A program made the translations under genes and the position numbers. This document shows, piece after piece, positions 44,123 through 53,662 of a stretch of DNA of 64,000 nt. Source of the stretch: Paenibacillus xylanexedens (GTDB taxonomy: Bacteria; Bacillota; Bacilli; Paenibacillales; Paenibacillaceae); NCBI RefSeq assembly GCF_017874615.1, contig NZ_JAGIKV010000009.1, positions 1 through 64,000 of the forward strand. Direction: 5' to 3'. The notes under the pieces are model-generated. The model worked only from the letters and a program-made list of their open reading frames with translations, did no database searches and was not told the DNA's origin. Within the stretch, counting starts at the first letter, position 1, and each line of letters starts with the position of its first letter.

Positions 44123-46191
44123 ATAAGTGGATATGGATTTTTGCCATTGCGGGCGGTGCCCTGCTTATTTCGGGCGGAATACTTCTTTATCTTATTCTCA
44201 AAGATCGCAAGCGGAAGAAGAATCGTGAGAATGTATGGCCTTCTTCTAAAAATGTAACAGGAAAAACACCACGACAATTGTTGGTGTTTTACCAGAAATC
44301 ATATCATCAACTGATCAAGGTTCCGATCGTCAAGTCACAGATTCTGAAGATTCGTAAACGTCTGACTGCGATCAACACCTACGATGAGTATTCATTGCGT
44401 AAAGAAACGATGCGAATTACCTATTTGACGCTAGGATCTATCATTATTGGTCTTATTGTACTGGCAATAATCAGTAAAAGTTGGATGGCATTATTCTTTG
44501 GAGCGTTAGCAGCTATCGTTATAAACGAATTGTGCATTGATATTTTTGTGAACCGGGTTGAAGATCGTCTGTTAAAACAGTTCTCGAACGTTCTGGAGGA
44601 TGATCGTCATCATTATCAGGAAGTGAGGATGGTTGATGAGGCCTTGTACCAGGCTGCACAATCGTCACCACATGACATCAAGCTCCAGACAGAGAGGATT
44701 CACGAAGTATTAACATCCAAGGATCCTGCTCGAGAGCTGGAAAAATACTATGCGGTTGCGCCTAACCGTTATTTGAAAGTTTTTTCCGGAGTGTCACATT
44801 TGATTATGGAGTACGGTGACCGCAACGTTCAAAAGGGCTCCATGTATCTGAATGCCATTAATAAATTTGTGCAAGAGATCAGATATGACCTGATGAGAAG
44901 ACAAAAATTACGTTACAAATTAGGCGGATTGACCTTACTTGCACTTATTCCAATCCTGCTGTCGTTTCCGTTGCAGCGTTGGGCGGAAAACTATTTTCCA
45001 ATTACGACAGAGTTCTATGACAGCAGAATTGGTTTTTTAGTTCGAATGTTCATATACGCTTCAGCTGTAATCTGTTACTTGCTAATTCGTAAATTATCGG
45101 AGAATGATGAAGCCAAATATGTAGCTAAAGGTCCGCGAAAAGAGTGGGAAAAGAAAGCATATTCTTGGTCTTGGGTCAAGTGGATCGTGGATCGATTGGT
45201 CCCGTCACCAAATACGAGGAAGCATCATCGAACCAACATGCTCCTCAAAGAGGCAAACTCTCATCTAACATTGGAATGGTTGTATATCCACCGAATCGTT
45301 ATCTCTGTCTCCGCGTTTATTGGTGTAATTGTGTTCTCTGTGTTTTTACATTACAACAGCGTACACCATATATTCAGCAAACCGACGTCAGAAGCAACGA
45401 ACATTCTTGGATATATGAATGCTGATGAATTGGAGCGTGCTAATCAGGTAACGACAATGGACAACCAAATTATCGAAGATCTTCGGACGAATAAAGATTT
45501 GACGCGAGAACAGGTTGTTCAGTCCATAGAAACTCATTCAAATGAGCCATTAACAGATGTGGCTATGAATAATACTGTCAATCGGATTATCGGTAAAGTA
45601 ACTGTTGTGAACAACGAGTATCTAAAATGGTGGGAACTCCTTATCGCTATAGGCTTTGGAGTTACAGGGTATTACATCACCATATGGATTTTACAATTTC
45701 AGCGTCGGTTACGCGCATTGGAAATGCAAAATGAAGTGGACCAATTCCATGTGTTAATCTCGATTCTGTGTGAATTTGAACGGATCTCTGTGGAGACCGT
45801 ACTTGAGTGGATGGAAAGATACAGTATCATTTTCAGACCAGCGCTACAAAAATGTCTGCTCAATTATGATAGTGGTGCAGAGGAAGCCTTGAAAATGCTG
45901 AAATCGGATGCGCCGTTCGATTCGTTTGGTAGAATCGTGAAGCGTCTAATGCAAGCGGTAGATAAGCTTTCGTTACGTGAAGCGTTTGACGATCTGGAGA
46001 TGGAACAAGAGTACTATGCTGAGCAGAAGAAGGAACGCCTTGAGCGTTTGATTCGAAAGAAAACATCGTATGGCAAGTTATTTGGCTGGACACCAGGTGC
46101 ACTGCTGATTGCACTATATCTGGTCTTCCCATTCCTTTACATGTCATTCAAACAACTAAGTGATATATCAACACAATTACAAACCATTTAA
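44119..46191 (+). CDS. TadB/TadC-like (T2SSF) platform protein, fused
   Basis: A 690-residue membrane protein with about seven transmembrane segments in two sets: N-terminal (near 5-25, 98-140, 270-290, 305-325) and C-terminal (near 392-412, 512-532, 660-680). Each set surrounds a soluble helical region; that around 560-640 (VLISILCEFERISVETVLEWM) looks like a T2SSF domain. TadB and TadC are normally two proteins, so this looks like a fusion. ATGA overlap with the ATPase indicates coupled translation. Confidence 0.72.
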   Translation: MNKWIWIFAIAGGALLISGGILLYLILKDRKRKKNRENVWPSSKNVTGKTPRQLLVFYQKSYHQLIKVPIVKSQILKIRKRLTAINTYDEYSLRKETMRITYLTLGSIIIGLIVLAIISKSWMALFFGALAAIVINELCIDIFVNRVEDRLLKQFSNVLEDDRHHYQEVRMVDEALYQAAQSSPHDIKLQTERIHEVLTSKDPARELEKYYAVAPNRYLKVFSGVSHLIMEYGDRNVQKGSMYLNAINKFVQEIRYDLMRRQKLRYKLGGLTLLALIPILLSFPLQRWAENYFPITTEFYDSRIGFLVRMFIYASAVICYLLIRKLSENDEAKYVAKGPRKEWEKKAYSWSWVKWIVDRLVPSPNTRKHHRTNMLLKEANSHLTLEWLYIHRIVISVSAFIGVIVFSVFLHYNSVHHIFSKPTSEATNILGYMNADELERANQVTTMDNQIIEDLRTNKDLTREQVVQSIETHSNEPLTDVAMNNTVNRIIGKVTVVNNEYLKWWELLIAIGFGVTGYYITIWILQFQRRLRALEMQNEVDQFHVLISILCEFERISVETVLEWMERYSIIFRPALQKCLLNYDSGAEEALKMLKSDAPFDSFGRIVKRLMQAVDKLSLREAFDDLEMEQEYYAEQKKERLERLIRKKTSYGKLFGWTPGALLIALYLVFPFLYMSFKQLSDISTQLQTI

Positions 46192-46209
46192 GAGGGGATT
46201 GATTTTTTC

Positions 46210-46677
46210 ATGGAAGAAAATACAGGCGTCGGAATACGGGTCGCAGCTGGGATATTCCTCACCATCATGTTGATTACAATTGTAGTTATTATTACGATTT
46301 CATCGCAAGATGCGGCAAAACAGGGACAGACAAAGATGGCTGCAATCACGACGCAGTTGTCGGATACGGAGTATCAGACGTATAGCAATACCACTTTGTC
46401 AGGTAGTCAGGTGCTGAATGCAGTGAGGCAATATATGAATCAGGAACAATTTGGCGTTCAGGTTATCACGGGCAAACAAAGAAATACTGCTGGGACTTTT
46501 TACGGCGATGTATTTAACGGCATTGGAGAGATAACTCCCGATAGTGGTACTTTGATCCTTACTGAAGCTGAGAAGCAATCTGCTGATGAATATATTAATC
46601 CAAGTGGGAAGTTCAGATCTTCTATTGTGAGAGATAAAAATAACATGATTAGAGGCATCATTTTTAGACAGGAATAG
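46210..46677 (+). CDS. pilin-like protein 1
   Basis: A 155-residue protein: short polar N-terminus (MEENTGVGIRVA), one transmembrane helix (about 13-30, FLTIMLITIVVIITI) and an extracellular part starting SSQDAAKQGQTKM. Size, helix at the N-terminus and place behind the platform gene match Flp/minor pilins, but the G/E cleavage site is not standard and no prepilin peptidase gene is nearby. The first 91 residues match the next protein at 89 positions; the last 60 differ. Confidence 0.65.
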   Translation: MEENTGVGIRVAAGIFLTIMLITIVVIITISSQDAAKQGQTKMAAITTQLSDTEYQTYSNTTLSGSQVLNAVRQYMNQEQFGVQVITGKQRNTAGTFYGDVFNGIGEITPDSGTLILTEAEKQSADEYINPSGKFRSSIVRDKNNMIRGIIFRQE

Positions 46678-46714
46678 TTTTCATCTGAAATAAGCAAAGA
46701 GAGGATTGAATAAG

Positions 46715-47209
46715 TTGGAAGAGAATACAGGCGTCGGTATTCGAGTAGCGGCGGGCATATTCCTAACAATTATGTTGATTACGATTGTAGTTATTATTAC
46801 GATTTCATCGCAGGATGCAGCAAAACAGGGACAGACCAAGATGGCCGCGATTACAACACAACTGTCGGATACGGAGTATCAGACGTATAGCAATACTACG
46901 TTGTCAGGGAGTCAGGTGTTGAATGCGATACGGCAATATATGAATCAGGAACAGTTTGGTATCCAGGTTATTACGGGGAAACAGAGAGCTGCAGGTGACA
47001 CCGTAGGTAACTATTATGGTAATATTTTTGGAGTTGAAAATGGAATAGTAAGTACTATGAATAATGATCAAGATAAAAAGACAAGTTTAGTGAATGCCGA
47101 GAATCAGGCGAGTGCCCAATATATTAATCCAAGTGGAAAATTTATATCTAGTATAGTGAGAGATGGCAATAACATGATTAGAGCTATTAAATTTGTGCAA
47201 CAAAATTAG
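46715..47209 (+). CDS. pilin-like protein 2 (tandem copy)
   Basis: A 164-residue copy of the previous protein with an almost identical N-terminal 91 residues and a different C-terminal part (AAGDTVGNYYGNIFGVENG). The end NPSGKFISSIVRDGNNMIRAIKF is again similar. The TTG at 46715 is preferred: it aligns with the ATG of copy 1 and has GAGAGG upstream. The DNA of the shared part has many silent differences, so the copy is old and the protein is kept by selection. Confidence 0.65.
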   Translation: MEENTGVGIRVAAGIFLTIMLITIVVIITISSQDAAKQGQTKMAAITTQLSDTEYQTYSNTTLSGSQVLNAIRQYMNQEQFGIQVITGKQRAAGDTVGNYYGNIFGVENGIVSTMNNDQDKKTSLVNAENQASAQYINPSGKFISSIVRDGNNMIRAIKFVQQN

Positions 47210-47241
47210 TTAGTTCTGACTTAAGTCGAAGGAGGTCTCCA

Positions 47242-47622
47242 ATGAGCGAAACGATGGAAAAGTTCATACTGGTCGTGGCTGAAATTAGCATTCTGATCGT
47301 TGCTTGCATGTTCGCTCTTGGAGGCATTCAGTCTCAGGATGCAGCAGTTAACATTACGCATAAATCTGCAGTAAATGAAGAGCGAAGGTTGTTCACAAGT
47401 CTTGAAATTACGGAGCAAGTTACATACACGGGTGCAGAGGTTCTTCAAAGCATAAGACAAATGAAAACCTTGGACGCCAATATTCGTGTAGTTAATAAAT
47501 ACTTCTATAGTTCAGATGATATTGAAAGTATTGATGTATCAGGAGTCGATCTCAATCGAACCTATGTTGTTTCATATATTCGAGACAGTCAAGGCAAAGT
47601 ACAAACCATTGTTTTTACATAA
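47242..47622 (+). CDS. pilin-like protein 3
   Basis: A 126-residue protein with the same plan as the two before: short N-terminus, transmembrane helix (about 8-28), SQDAAVNITHKSAVNEE, then a region with ITEQVTYTGAEVLQSIRQM comparable to LSGSQVLNAVRQYM. A distant third member of the family. GAAGGAGG lies before the ATG. Confidence 0.6.
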   Translation: MSETMEKFILVVAEISILIVACMFALGGIQSQDAAVNITHKSAVNEERRLFTSLEITEQVTYTGAEVLQSIRQMKTLDANIRVVNKYFYSSDDIESIDVSGVDLNRTYVVSYIRDSQGKVQTIVFT

Positions 47623-47635
47623 AGGGTGAGCTAGT

Positions 47636-48184
47636 GTGGAAAACTCTTTCTCCAAAATATTAGGCATTTTCATTGCCATCGTGTTGTTATTCTTGTATCC
47701 GTTGTTCCAACAGGCTCAAAGACAGGATGACTTGTCTCAGATTGTTATTCACTCAGCTGTGACTACATTCGTGGATTCCGCTAGAACCAAGGGGTATATC
47801 ACTCCTGAGATGTATCTAGAGTTTAACCAAAAGCTCGGAGCTACGGGGAATCAGTATGACATCCAGATGGAACATTTACACAAGAAATATAATCCGGAAT
47901 ATACCGATCCGGCTAATCCGGCTACATTCCGTGATAGTTTCACGACCTACTTCGATGGTCATTATAATCAGGAAATTATGCAGAGGTTGTTTCCCAATAG
48001 CCCAGCATCTGATCTAAATCGTAGATATGTCATGGCGGTAGGTGACTTCTTCACCGTGAAAGTGAAAAATGTTAATCGCACCATGGCTACAATCCTTAGT
48101 GATGTTTTTACTGGAGGCATCACGGATGGCAACGTTAAGGTCTATGTTCCTTACGGGGGAATGGTAATCAATGAAGATTACTAA
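47636..48184 (+). CDS. single-pass exported protein, possible minor pilin
   Basis: A 182-residue protein: N-terminal transmembrane helix (about 7-24, GIFIAIVLLFLYPLF) and an extracellular domain with VIHSAVTTFVDSARTKGYIT, reminiscent of TadE/F-like minor pilins (a conserved Val-Asp-Ser-Ala region after the helix). I do not recognise a precise family. GTG start with AAAGGGTG. The next gene starts inside its last codons. Confidence 0.55.
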   Translation: MENSFSKILGIFIAIVLLFLYPLFQQAQRQDDLSQIVIHSAVTTFVDSARTKGYITPEMYLEFNQKLGATGNQYDIQMEHLHKKYNPEYTDPANPATFRDSFTTYFDGHYNQEIMQRLFPNSPASDLNRRYVMAVGDFFTVKVKNVNRTMATILSDVFTGGITDGNVKVYVPYGGMVINEDY

Positions 48185-49154
48185 TCTGGCAATATTGTTT
48201 ATCTGTATCTTTGTCCCTTTTTATCTAGTCATGGATTTTCGAACAGGAGACCAAAAAACCGCTCAGGCCTTATCTGATCAATATTCAGCTTCACTGCATA
48301 CTGCAGTTCAGGATGCTTCTCAGATGTTAAATATGAATGTACTCCAAGAATATGAGGCGGGTTATCAGTCGAGAAAATTCTTCTTTGCGAATAAAGAGAG
48401 AGCGCTGGACACTTTCTTTCGCACACTCTATTTGAATTTTGATGTTGTCAATGACCCTGTTAGACAGGGAGCTCTTGCCGGATATATTCCAGCAGTTGCC
48501 GTCATTGATTACGATGGCTATGACTTGTACGCAGTGGATGAGTACAGGGATGCCAATGGCGAGAGGGTATTCAAGCATATGTGGAGACCGAAGAAACCAT
48601 ATTCTTACTCGGACGACAGAGGTAACAGTATTAATTTCACGTTGGACAGTTATGTATATGCGTATGATTCTTACGCAAAGGCTTGGGTTGAAGGGTTCCG
48701 TGAAGATTTGGAGGGCACAACCAACATTCCTTTATTAGACAATGCAGCCAATTTTGAAGCGATGCGAAAAAGTGTCATCGTGAAAAGTATTCAACAGGAT
48801 CTGGCTTATTATATAAACAAACATAATGAGTACGCGACTCGGTACGGAGTCCATTATACCTTTAGCCTTCCACAAATTTCACAGGAAGAATGGATCAACT
48901 CCATCGATGACATTGGAATTATGGCATTTATCCAAGGGATTCCGATAGGGGACCAATTCTATAACAACTATGCTCTTGGTGGAGGCCGACTGGTCAAGAA
49001 AACAGAGATTAAAGGCGCTGTCGATCTGACAACCGGTATTAAATATTATTACCCTAGTACATGTTCTTATGGTTATCGGGAAGATGAGACCTTCTCAAGT
49101 GAAAGAGATGCAGCAGCAGCAGGTTATTATCCAAAGGGTTGCATGAATCGCTAA
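48171..49154 (+). CDS. single-pass exported protein of unknown family
   Basis: A 327-residue protein with an N-terminal hydrophobic helix (about 5-20) and a long extracellular part (SASLHTAVQDASQMLNMNVLQEYE near 42-65; Tyr- and Asp-rich centre; C-terminal Cys pair in STCSYGY and KGCMNR). It overlaps the previous gene by 14 bp, so the two are probably made together. Likely a large pseudopilin or tip protein by position only. Confidence 0.5.
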   Translation: MKITNLAILFICIFVPFYLVMDFRTGDQKTAQALSDQYSASLHTAVQDASQMLNMNVLQEYEAGYQSRKFFFANKERALDTFFRTLYLNFDVVNDPVRQGALAGYIPAVAVIDYDGYDLYAVDEYRDANGERVFKHMWRPKKPYSYSDDRGNSINFTLDSYVYAYDSYAKAWVEGFREDLEGTTNIPLLDNAANFEAMRKSVIVKSIQQDLAYYINKHNEYATRYGVHYTFSLPQISQEEWINSIDDIGIMAFIQGIPIGDQFYNNYALGGGRLVKKTEIKGAVDLTTGIKYYYPSTCSYGYREDETFSSERDAAAAGYYPKGCMNR

Positions 49155-49185
49155 AAAAATACGTTGAAGAGGAGGCAGACGGAGC

Positions 49186-52100
49186 ATGTCCCATTTTTTC
49201 TATAAGAGATCGCCTAGGATTATTAAGGAAACATCGGGAGAGGAAGTGGAAATTTTCTCCCCGCCCTCACTTCCTCAACCACCACAATTGAACATTATCT
49301 CGATTATGGTTCCCATCATGGTTACAGTTGCAGGTGGGGCGGCAATGATGACTTTTTACCAAAGTCGGGGGAATGGGCAATTTGTAACCGTACAGATGAT
49401 TTCCCTCTGTATGATGGTTGTTTCATATTTTGTACCTGTACTGGTTCATTTCCAGAGTAAAGCGAAGCATCGCAAGAAAATTAAAGATCGTGAACGTTTA
49501 TACGACAATCACATTAATGAGAACAGGGAAACGCTGCAGAACTGGAAGAACGAATTGATTTTGAACTGGCACCAAACCCATTTGGATCCACAATTTTGTA
49601 TCAATATGGTCAAGGAGCGAAGCTCTTCGGTATGGGAGCGAATTCCGCAGGATTTTGACTTCTTGAAAGTCCGCGTCGGCATTGGAACCGTGCCAAGTAA
49701 CTTCGATATTACGATACCTAAGCAAAATGGAGTCGAGAAGGATCCGATGCTTGAAAAAGCGAGAGAAATGACGGAGAAATTCACTACAATTACGAATGCA
49801 CCCGCCCTGTTAGACTTGAGTAAATATCGCATTATCGGACTTGTTGGCGACGAAGAAGAACTAAATATGTTCTGTCGTACTGTTGTGACCCAACTTGCGG
49901 CACATCATGCACCTGACGAGCTTAAAATGGCCGTATTTATGAATAAGATACAACGAGAAAATTGGGACTGGATGAGGTGGATTCCGCATGTGTGGAACGA
50001 CACCCGTTCGGGCAGATATCTGTTCGAAGAACGTGGATATCAACCTCAATTGATGGAGCAATTATTTACGATGTTACAGCGTCGCCAATGGTTGAACAAG
50101 GGGGAGAAAGCACTTCCGTTTTACGTGTGTTTCCTGCCGTTCATTGAGATGCTGGAGCATGAGCCTATTCTTCCTTTGATGATGAAGAGCTCAGAGGTCA
50201 TTGGTGTCTGCAGCATCGTACTTGCACCGAGCAAAGACGTTCTTCCGAAGGAATGTGAACTTGTTATTGATTTGCATTCTGCTGAAGGGGTCATGCGTTC
50301 AACGAATGTAACAGGGGGGGCCGCTGGCGATGCTACCTATGCCAAGCCTAAGGATGAGATTCCATTTGTACAACCCTTCAAATCAGATCAGATGACACTG
50401 GAACAAGCAGATCAATTTGCACGTCAGATTGCTCCGTATCGGATCAAGCGGAATTCTGCGGATGAGATTGTAAATGTACTGACGTTGTTTGAATTATTTG
50501 GAATACAGAATATCGAACAGTTTCATGTGGAAAACAATTGGCAGAAGTCACGTTATCCCAATACCCTTCCTTTCCCTGTGGGTGTTAGAGGGGGGAAAAA
50601 GCCGGTTCTGCTGAACCTTCATGACAAGATCGAGCGTAAAGGACATGGTCCTCACGGACTTATGGCAGGAACAACCGGTTCAGGTAAAAGTGAAGTTATT
50701 CAATCCATTATTGCATCGCTTGCGGTTGAATATCATCCCCATGATATGGCGTTTATGCTGATTGACTATAAAGGTGGGGGCATGTCCAACACGTTCCAGG
50801 AATTGCCTCACGTTATTGCCACAGTAACGAACCTTGAAGAAGAAGGGTTAATCGAACGGTCTAAGGTTTCCCTTAAAGCCGAGCTTAAACGAAGACAGCG
50901 GTTATTCATTGCTGCTGGTAATGTACAGCATATTGACGAATATTATCTTACAGAGTGGAAAGATCGGGATCCTCTCCCGCATCTATTCATTGTCATCGAT
51001 GAGTTTGCACAACTGAAAAAAGACCAACCTGAGTTCATGAGTGAATTGGTTTCTATCGCGGCGATTGGTCGGACATTGGGTGTGCATCTGCTCTTGGCAA
51101 CCCAGAAACCAGGCGGCGTTGTAGATGATAAAATCTGGAGTAACTCCCGTTATAAAGTTTGCCTTCGGGTTCAGGACGAAAGTGATAGTCGTGAGATGAT
51201 CCGAATTCCGGATGCTGCTCATATTACAAACCCGGGTCGTGGTTTTCTACAGGTCGGTAGTAATGAAGTATTCGAATCCGTTCAATTCGCATGGAGCGGT
51301 GCTCCGTATCGACCAGATCAAAGTATTACGCAATCTGACCGCAATATGTATGCTTATGAATTAGATGGTCGCAAGACCAAGTTAAGAGACCAGCTCGAGT
51401 TGCTTCAGGAAACAAAACCTGCTGAAGAAAAGAAGCTCAGTAAAAAACAATTAAACGTTCTTATTGAGCATATCGCGATGAAAGCAGAACGCGAAGGTAT
51501 TCAGCGTCTACCAGGTCCTTGGCTGGAGCCGCTGCCTAATCATCTGACCTTGGAAGATCTGGCTGTTAGTTCAAGTGAACCAGGTAAAATTTTGAATCCG
51601 CAGGTTGGACTTATTGATGATGTAGTGAACCAAAGACAATTTCCACTTCGGATTGATCTGGAGTCAGGACACTGGCTAATATATGGTATGCCAGGTACGG
51701 GGAAAACAACATTTATCCAGACCTTGCTCTATTCACTGGCAATGGAGACCACACCTGATGATGTGAATATCTATGCGCTCGATTTCGGAAGAATGCTGAA
51801 GGATTATACTCTATTGCCTCATGTAGCAGATGTCATTCAGGATGATCAGGAAGAGAAGATGAACCGATTGTTCAATTATCTGGAAGAGACCATTAGTAAG
51901 CGTAAAACGCTGTTCGCTGAAACAGGAGTAAAATCCAGATTGTCTTACTGTTCCGAGACTGGAAATACGCTGCCAGCCATACTTGTTATTATTGATAGCT
52001 ATGTTAGTTTCCGAGGACAGTTCGAGAAGCTCCATGAGAAGCTGGATCCTCTGTTACGCGAAGGTCCAGGACTTGGTATTTACTTTGTGGCAACGATTAA

Positions 52101-53190
52101 CCGAATTGCGGACATGCTGGAACGTATTCGCAGTAATTTCCCGAATGCGGTCTCCTATATGCTTGCAGATGCAGCGGACTATAACTATGCCGTAGGAAGG
52201 TTAACCAAGGCACCAACACAGATGCCGGAAGGTAGAGCTTTTGTGAAGGGCATGATTCCGCCTTATGAGTTCCAGACCGCATTGTCTATCCATGCAGTGA
52301 ATGAGTCTTCACGCGCAAAGCTATTGCGTGAACAGTTCGCAGCAATCGATGCTTCCTGTATGACGCCTAAACCAGAGTCCATTCGAGTGTTGCCTGAAGT
52401 TATCGGTATTCCGGAAGTTATGAGTGATATAAGTCTGGCATCCAGTCCTGTATTACCTGTTCATATGGACATCGATAGCTTGAACATGCTGGGTTGGGAT
52501 ATGGAAGCTGATGGTCCCTATTTCATGGTTGCCGGAAGAATGGAATCAGGAAAAACGTCTTTGCTCGTGACAATAGGATTGATGTCGGCAATGAAATATT
52601 CGCCGGGTCATCTTGAATTCTATCTATGCGACTTTAGGCGCACGCCTCAAGGATTGGGAGCTCTGAAAGATCTACATCATACGGTGGCATTTGCAACCAA
52701 TGAAGCGACCATGGAAGAAATGATGGAAGCTTTGCGTACCAAACTGGAAGAGAGAGTTGCTGATCCGGATGAATTTGCTCCGAAGATGATGCTGATCATG
52801 GATGATGTTGATTTCCTAGCTAAGCGTATCTCCAGAACGATCACAGGTCATTTGGAATACATCACCCGAAACGGACGGGAGCACGGTGTCTATATTGTCG
52901 TTTCTGGACAAGCCAATGCCATTAACCGTAATTATGACGACTGGCTAAAAGAGATCAAATCCGGTCAAATTGGTTGGTTACTTGGCACGTCGGAGTCCAC
53001 AGATACCGAGCTGTTTAACATAAAAGTACCTTATGTGTCAGGTAGCCGAGTGTTGCCAGATGGAGAAGGCTTTTATGTTAAACGTAAATTCGTAAATGTT
53101 AAAGCGGTACATGCATTTGCCAATGGTGTTGCTCACATTGAAGAACAAGTAGCAGCAAGAAACGCAAGCTCGATTTTTGTCGTAAATTAA
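49186..53190 (+). CDS. type VII secretion ATPase, EssC/EccC type, no FHA domains
   Basis: A 1,334-residue FtsK/SpoIIIE-family protein. Two transmembrane segments (about 38-58 and 68-88) precede three ATPase domains: D1 with AGTTGSGKSE at about 493-502 and Walker B FIVIDEFAQL; D2 with GMPGTGKT at about 834-841; D3 with GRMESGKT at about 1116-1123 and MLIMDDVDFL. The N-terminal FHA pair of staphylococcal and Bacillus EssC is missing, so it resembles actinobacterial EccC in layout. It would drive export of the WXG100 proteins and the RHS toxin. Strong terminator 11 nt downstream. Confidence 0.92.
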   Translation: MSHFFYKRSPRIIKETSGEEVEIFSPPSLPQPPQLNIISIMVPIMVTVAGGAAMMTFYQSRGNGQFVTVQMISLCMMVVSYFVPVLVHFQSKAKHRKKIKDRERLYDNHINENRETLQNWKNELILNWHQTHLDPQFCINMVKERSSSVWERIPQDFDFLKVRVGIGTVPSNFDITIPKQNGVEKDPMLEKAREMTEKFTTITNAPALLDLSKYRIIGLVGDEEELNMFCRTVVTQLAAHHAPDELKMAVFMNKIQRENWDWMRWIPHVWNDTRSGRYLFEERGYQPQLMEQLFTMLQRRQWLNKGEKALPFYVCFLPFIEMLEHEPILPLMMKSSEVIGVCSIVLAPSKDVLPKECELVIDLHSAEGVMRSTNVTGGAAGDATYAKPKDEIPFVQPFKSDQMTLEQADQFARQIAPYRIKRNSADEIVNVLTLFELFGIQNIEQFHVENNWQKSRYPNTLPFPVGVRGGKKPVLLNLHDKIERKGHGPHGLMAGTTGSGKSEVIQSIIASLAVEYHPHDMAFMLIDYKGGGMSNTFQELPHVIATVTNLEEEGLIERSKVSLKAELKRRQRLFIAAGNVQHIDEYYLTEWKDRDPLPHLFIVIDEFAQLKKDQPEFMSELVSIAAIGRTLGVHLLLATQKPGGVVDDKIWSNSRYKVCLRVQDESDSREMIRIPDAAHITNPGRGFLQVGSNEVFESVQFAWSGAPYRPDQSITQSDRNMYAYELDGRKTKLRDQLELLQETKPAEEKKLSKKQLNVLIEHIAMKAEREGIQRLPGPWLEPLPNHLTLEDLAVSSSEPGKILNPQVGLIDDVVNQRQFPLRIDLESGHWLIYGMPGTGKTTFIQTLLYSLAMETTPDDVNIYALDFGRMLKDYTLLPHVADVIQDDQEEKMNRLFNYLEETISKRKTLFAETGVKSRLSYCSETGNTLPAILVIIDSYVSFRGQFEKLHEKLDPLLREGPGLGIYFVATINRIADMLERIRSNFPNAVSYMLADAADYNYAVGRLTKAPTQMPEGRAFVKGMIPPYEFQTALSIHAVNESSRAKLLREQFAAIDASCMTPKPESIRVLPEVIGIPEVMSDISLASSPVLPVHMDIDSLNMLGWDMEADGPYFMVAGRMESGKTSLLVTIGLMSAMKYSPGHLEFYLCDFRRTPQGLGALKDLHHTVAFATNEATMEEMMEALRTKLEERVADPDEFAPKMMLIMDDVDFLAKRISRTITGHLEYITRNGREHGVYIVVSGQANAINRNYDDWLKEIKSGQIGWLLGTSESTDTELFNIKVPYVSGSRVLPDGEGFYVKRKFVNVKAVHAFANGVAHIEEQVAARNASSIFVVN

Positions 53191-53200
53191 GGATTAAAAG

Positions 53201-53230
53201 GAAAAAAGACTCACAAATGAGTCTTTTTTC
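53201..53230 (+). terminator. terminator after essC-like gene
   Basis: 13-bp perfect stem GAAAAAAGACTCA with its complement and a 4-nt loop, ending in TTTTTTC. The A-tract and T-tract make it work in both directions. Confidence 0.92.
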
Positions 53231-53241
53231 CCAAAAAATGT

Positions 53242-53271
53242 TTGGCAATTGTATAGTTCATTGTATACAAT
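53242..53271 (+). promoter_or_regulatory. candidate promoter of esxA-like gene
   Basis: TTGGCA followed by TATACA after 16 nt, or TACAAT after 18 nt. The palindrome ATTGTATACAAT covers the -10, suggesting a regulator site. Confidence 0.55.
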
Positions 53272-53318
53272 AGTAATTGGGTAAAATTTATAAAATTGGT
53301 ATAAAGGGGAATATAAAA

Positions 53319-53591
53319 ATGGCAAAAATTAGAATTACACCTGAAGAGATGGATCAAGCATCTAACAAGTTTAAAGACGCTCACCAACAAAGTTCACAGC
53401 TCAATCAGCAGTTAAATTCTTTAATGCAAACTCTGCATGGAGAATGGGAAGGTATGCAGTCCCAAGGATTTTATCAACAATATGATCAGCACAAGAAAAC
53501 AATGGAGTCGTATATTGAAATGCTAGATATAGTGTCCAAAAATTTACATACGATTGCAGGAAACTTTAGACGTGCAGATGAAGCAAAATAG
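53319..53591 (+). CDS. WXG100 protein, EsxA-like (1)
   Basis: A 90-residue helical-hairpin protein with the WXG turn at WEGMQSQGF (about 43-51) and helices on both sides. WXG100 proteins are substrates and co-factors of type VII secretion. It has its own promoter and is framed by terminators (53201-53230 and 53602-53628), so it can be made in greater amount than the machine. ATG 53319 follows AAAGGGGA. Confidence 0.93.
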   Translation: MAKIRITPEEMDQASNKFKDAHQQSSQLNQQLNSLMQTLHGEWEGMQSQGFYQQYDQHKKTMESYIEMLDIVSKNLHTIAGNFRRADEAK

Positions 53592-53601
53592 TTACATAAG
53601 A

Positions 53602-53628
53602 AGCCAGGTGAACTTACCTGGCTTTTTC
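53602..53628 (+). terminator. terminator after esxA-like gene
   Basis: Perfect 8-bp stem AGCCAGGT / ACCTGGCT, 6-nt loop, TTTTT tail. Confidence 0.88.
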
Positions 53629-53662
53629 TATATCCTGAGTATGAAAAGGTGAGGTTATTCCT

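Noticed and set aside
46210..47209. recent gene duplication or assembly error of the two pilin-like genes
   Set aside because: The shared region has many silent differences, so the copies are old and not an assembly artefact.
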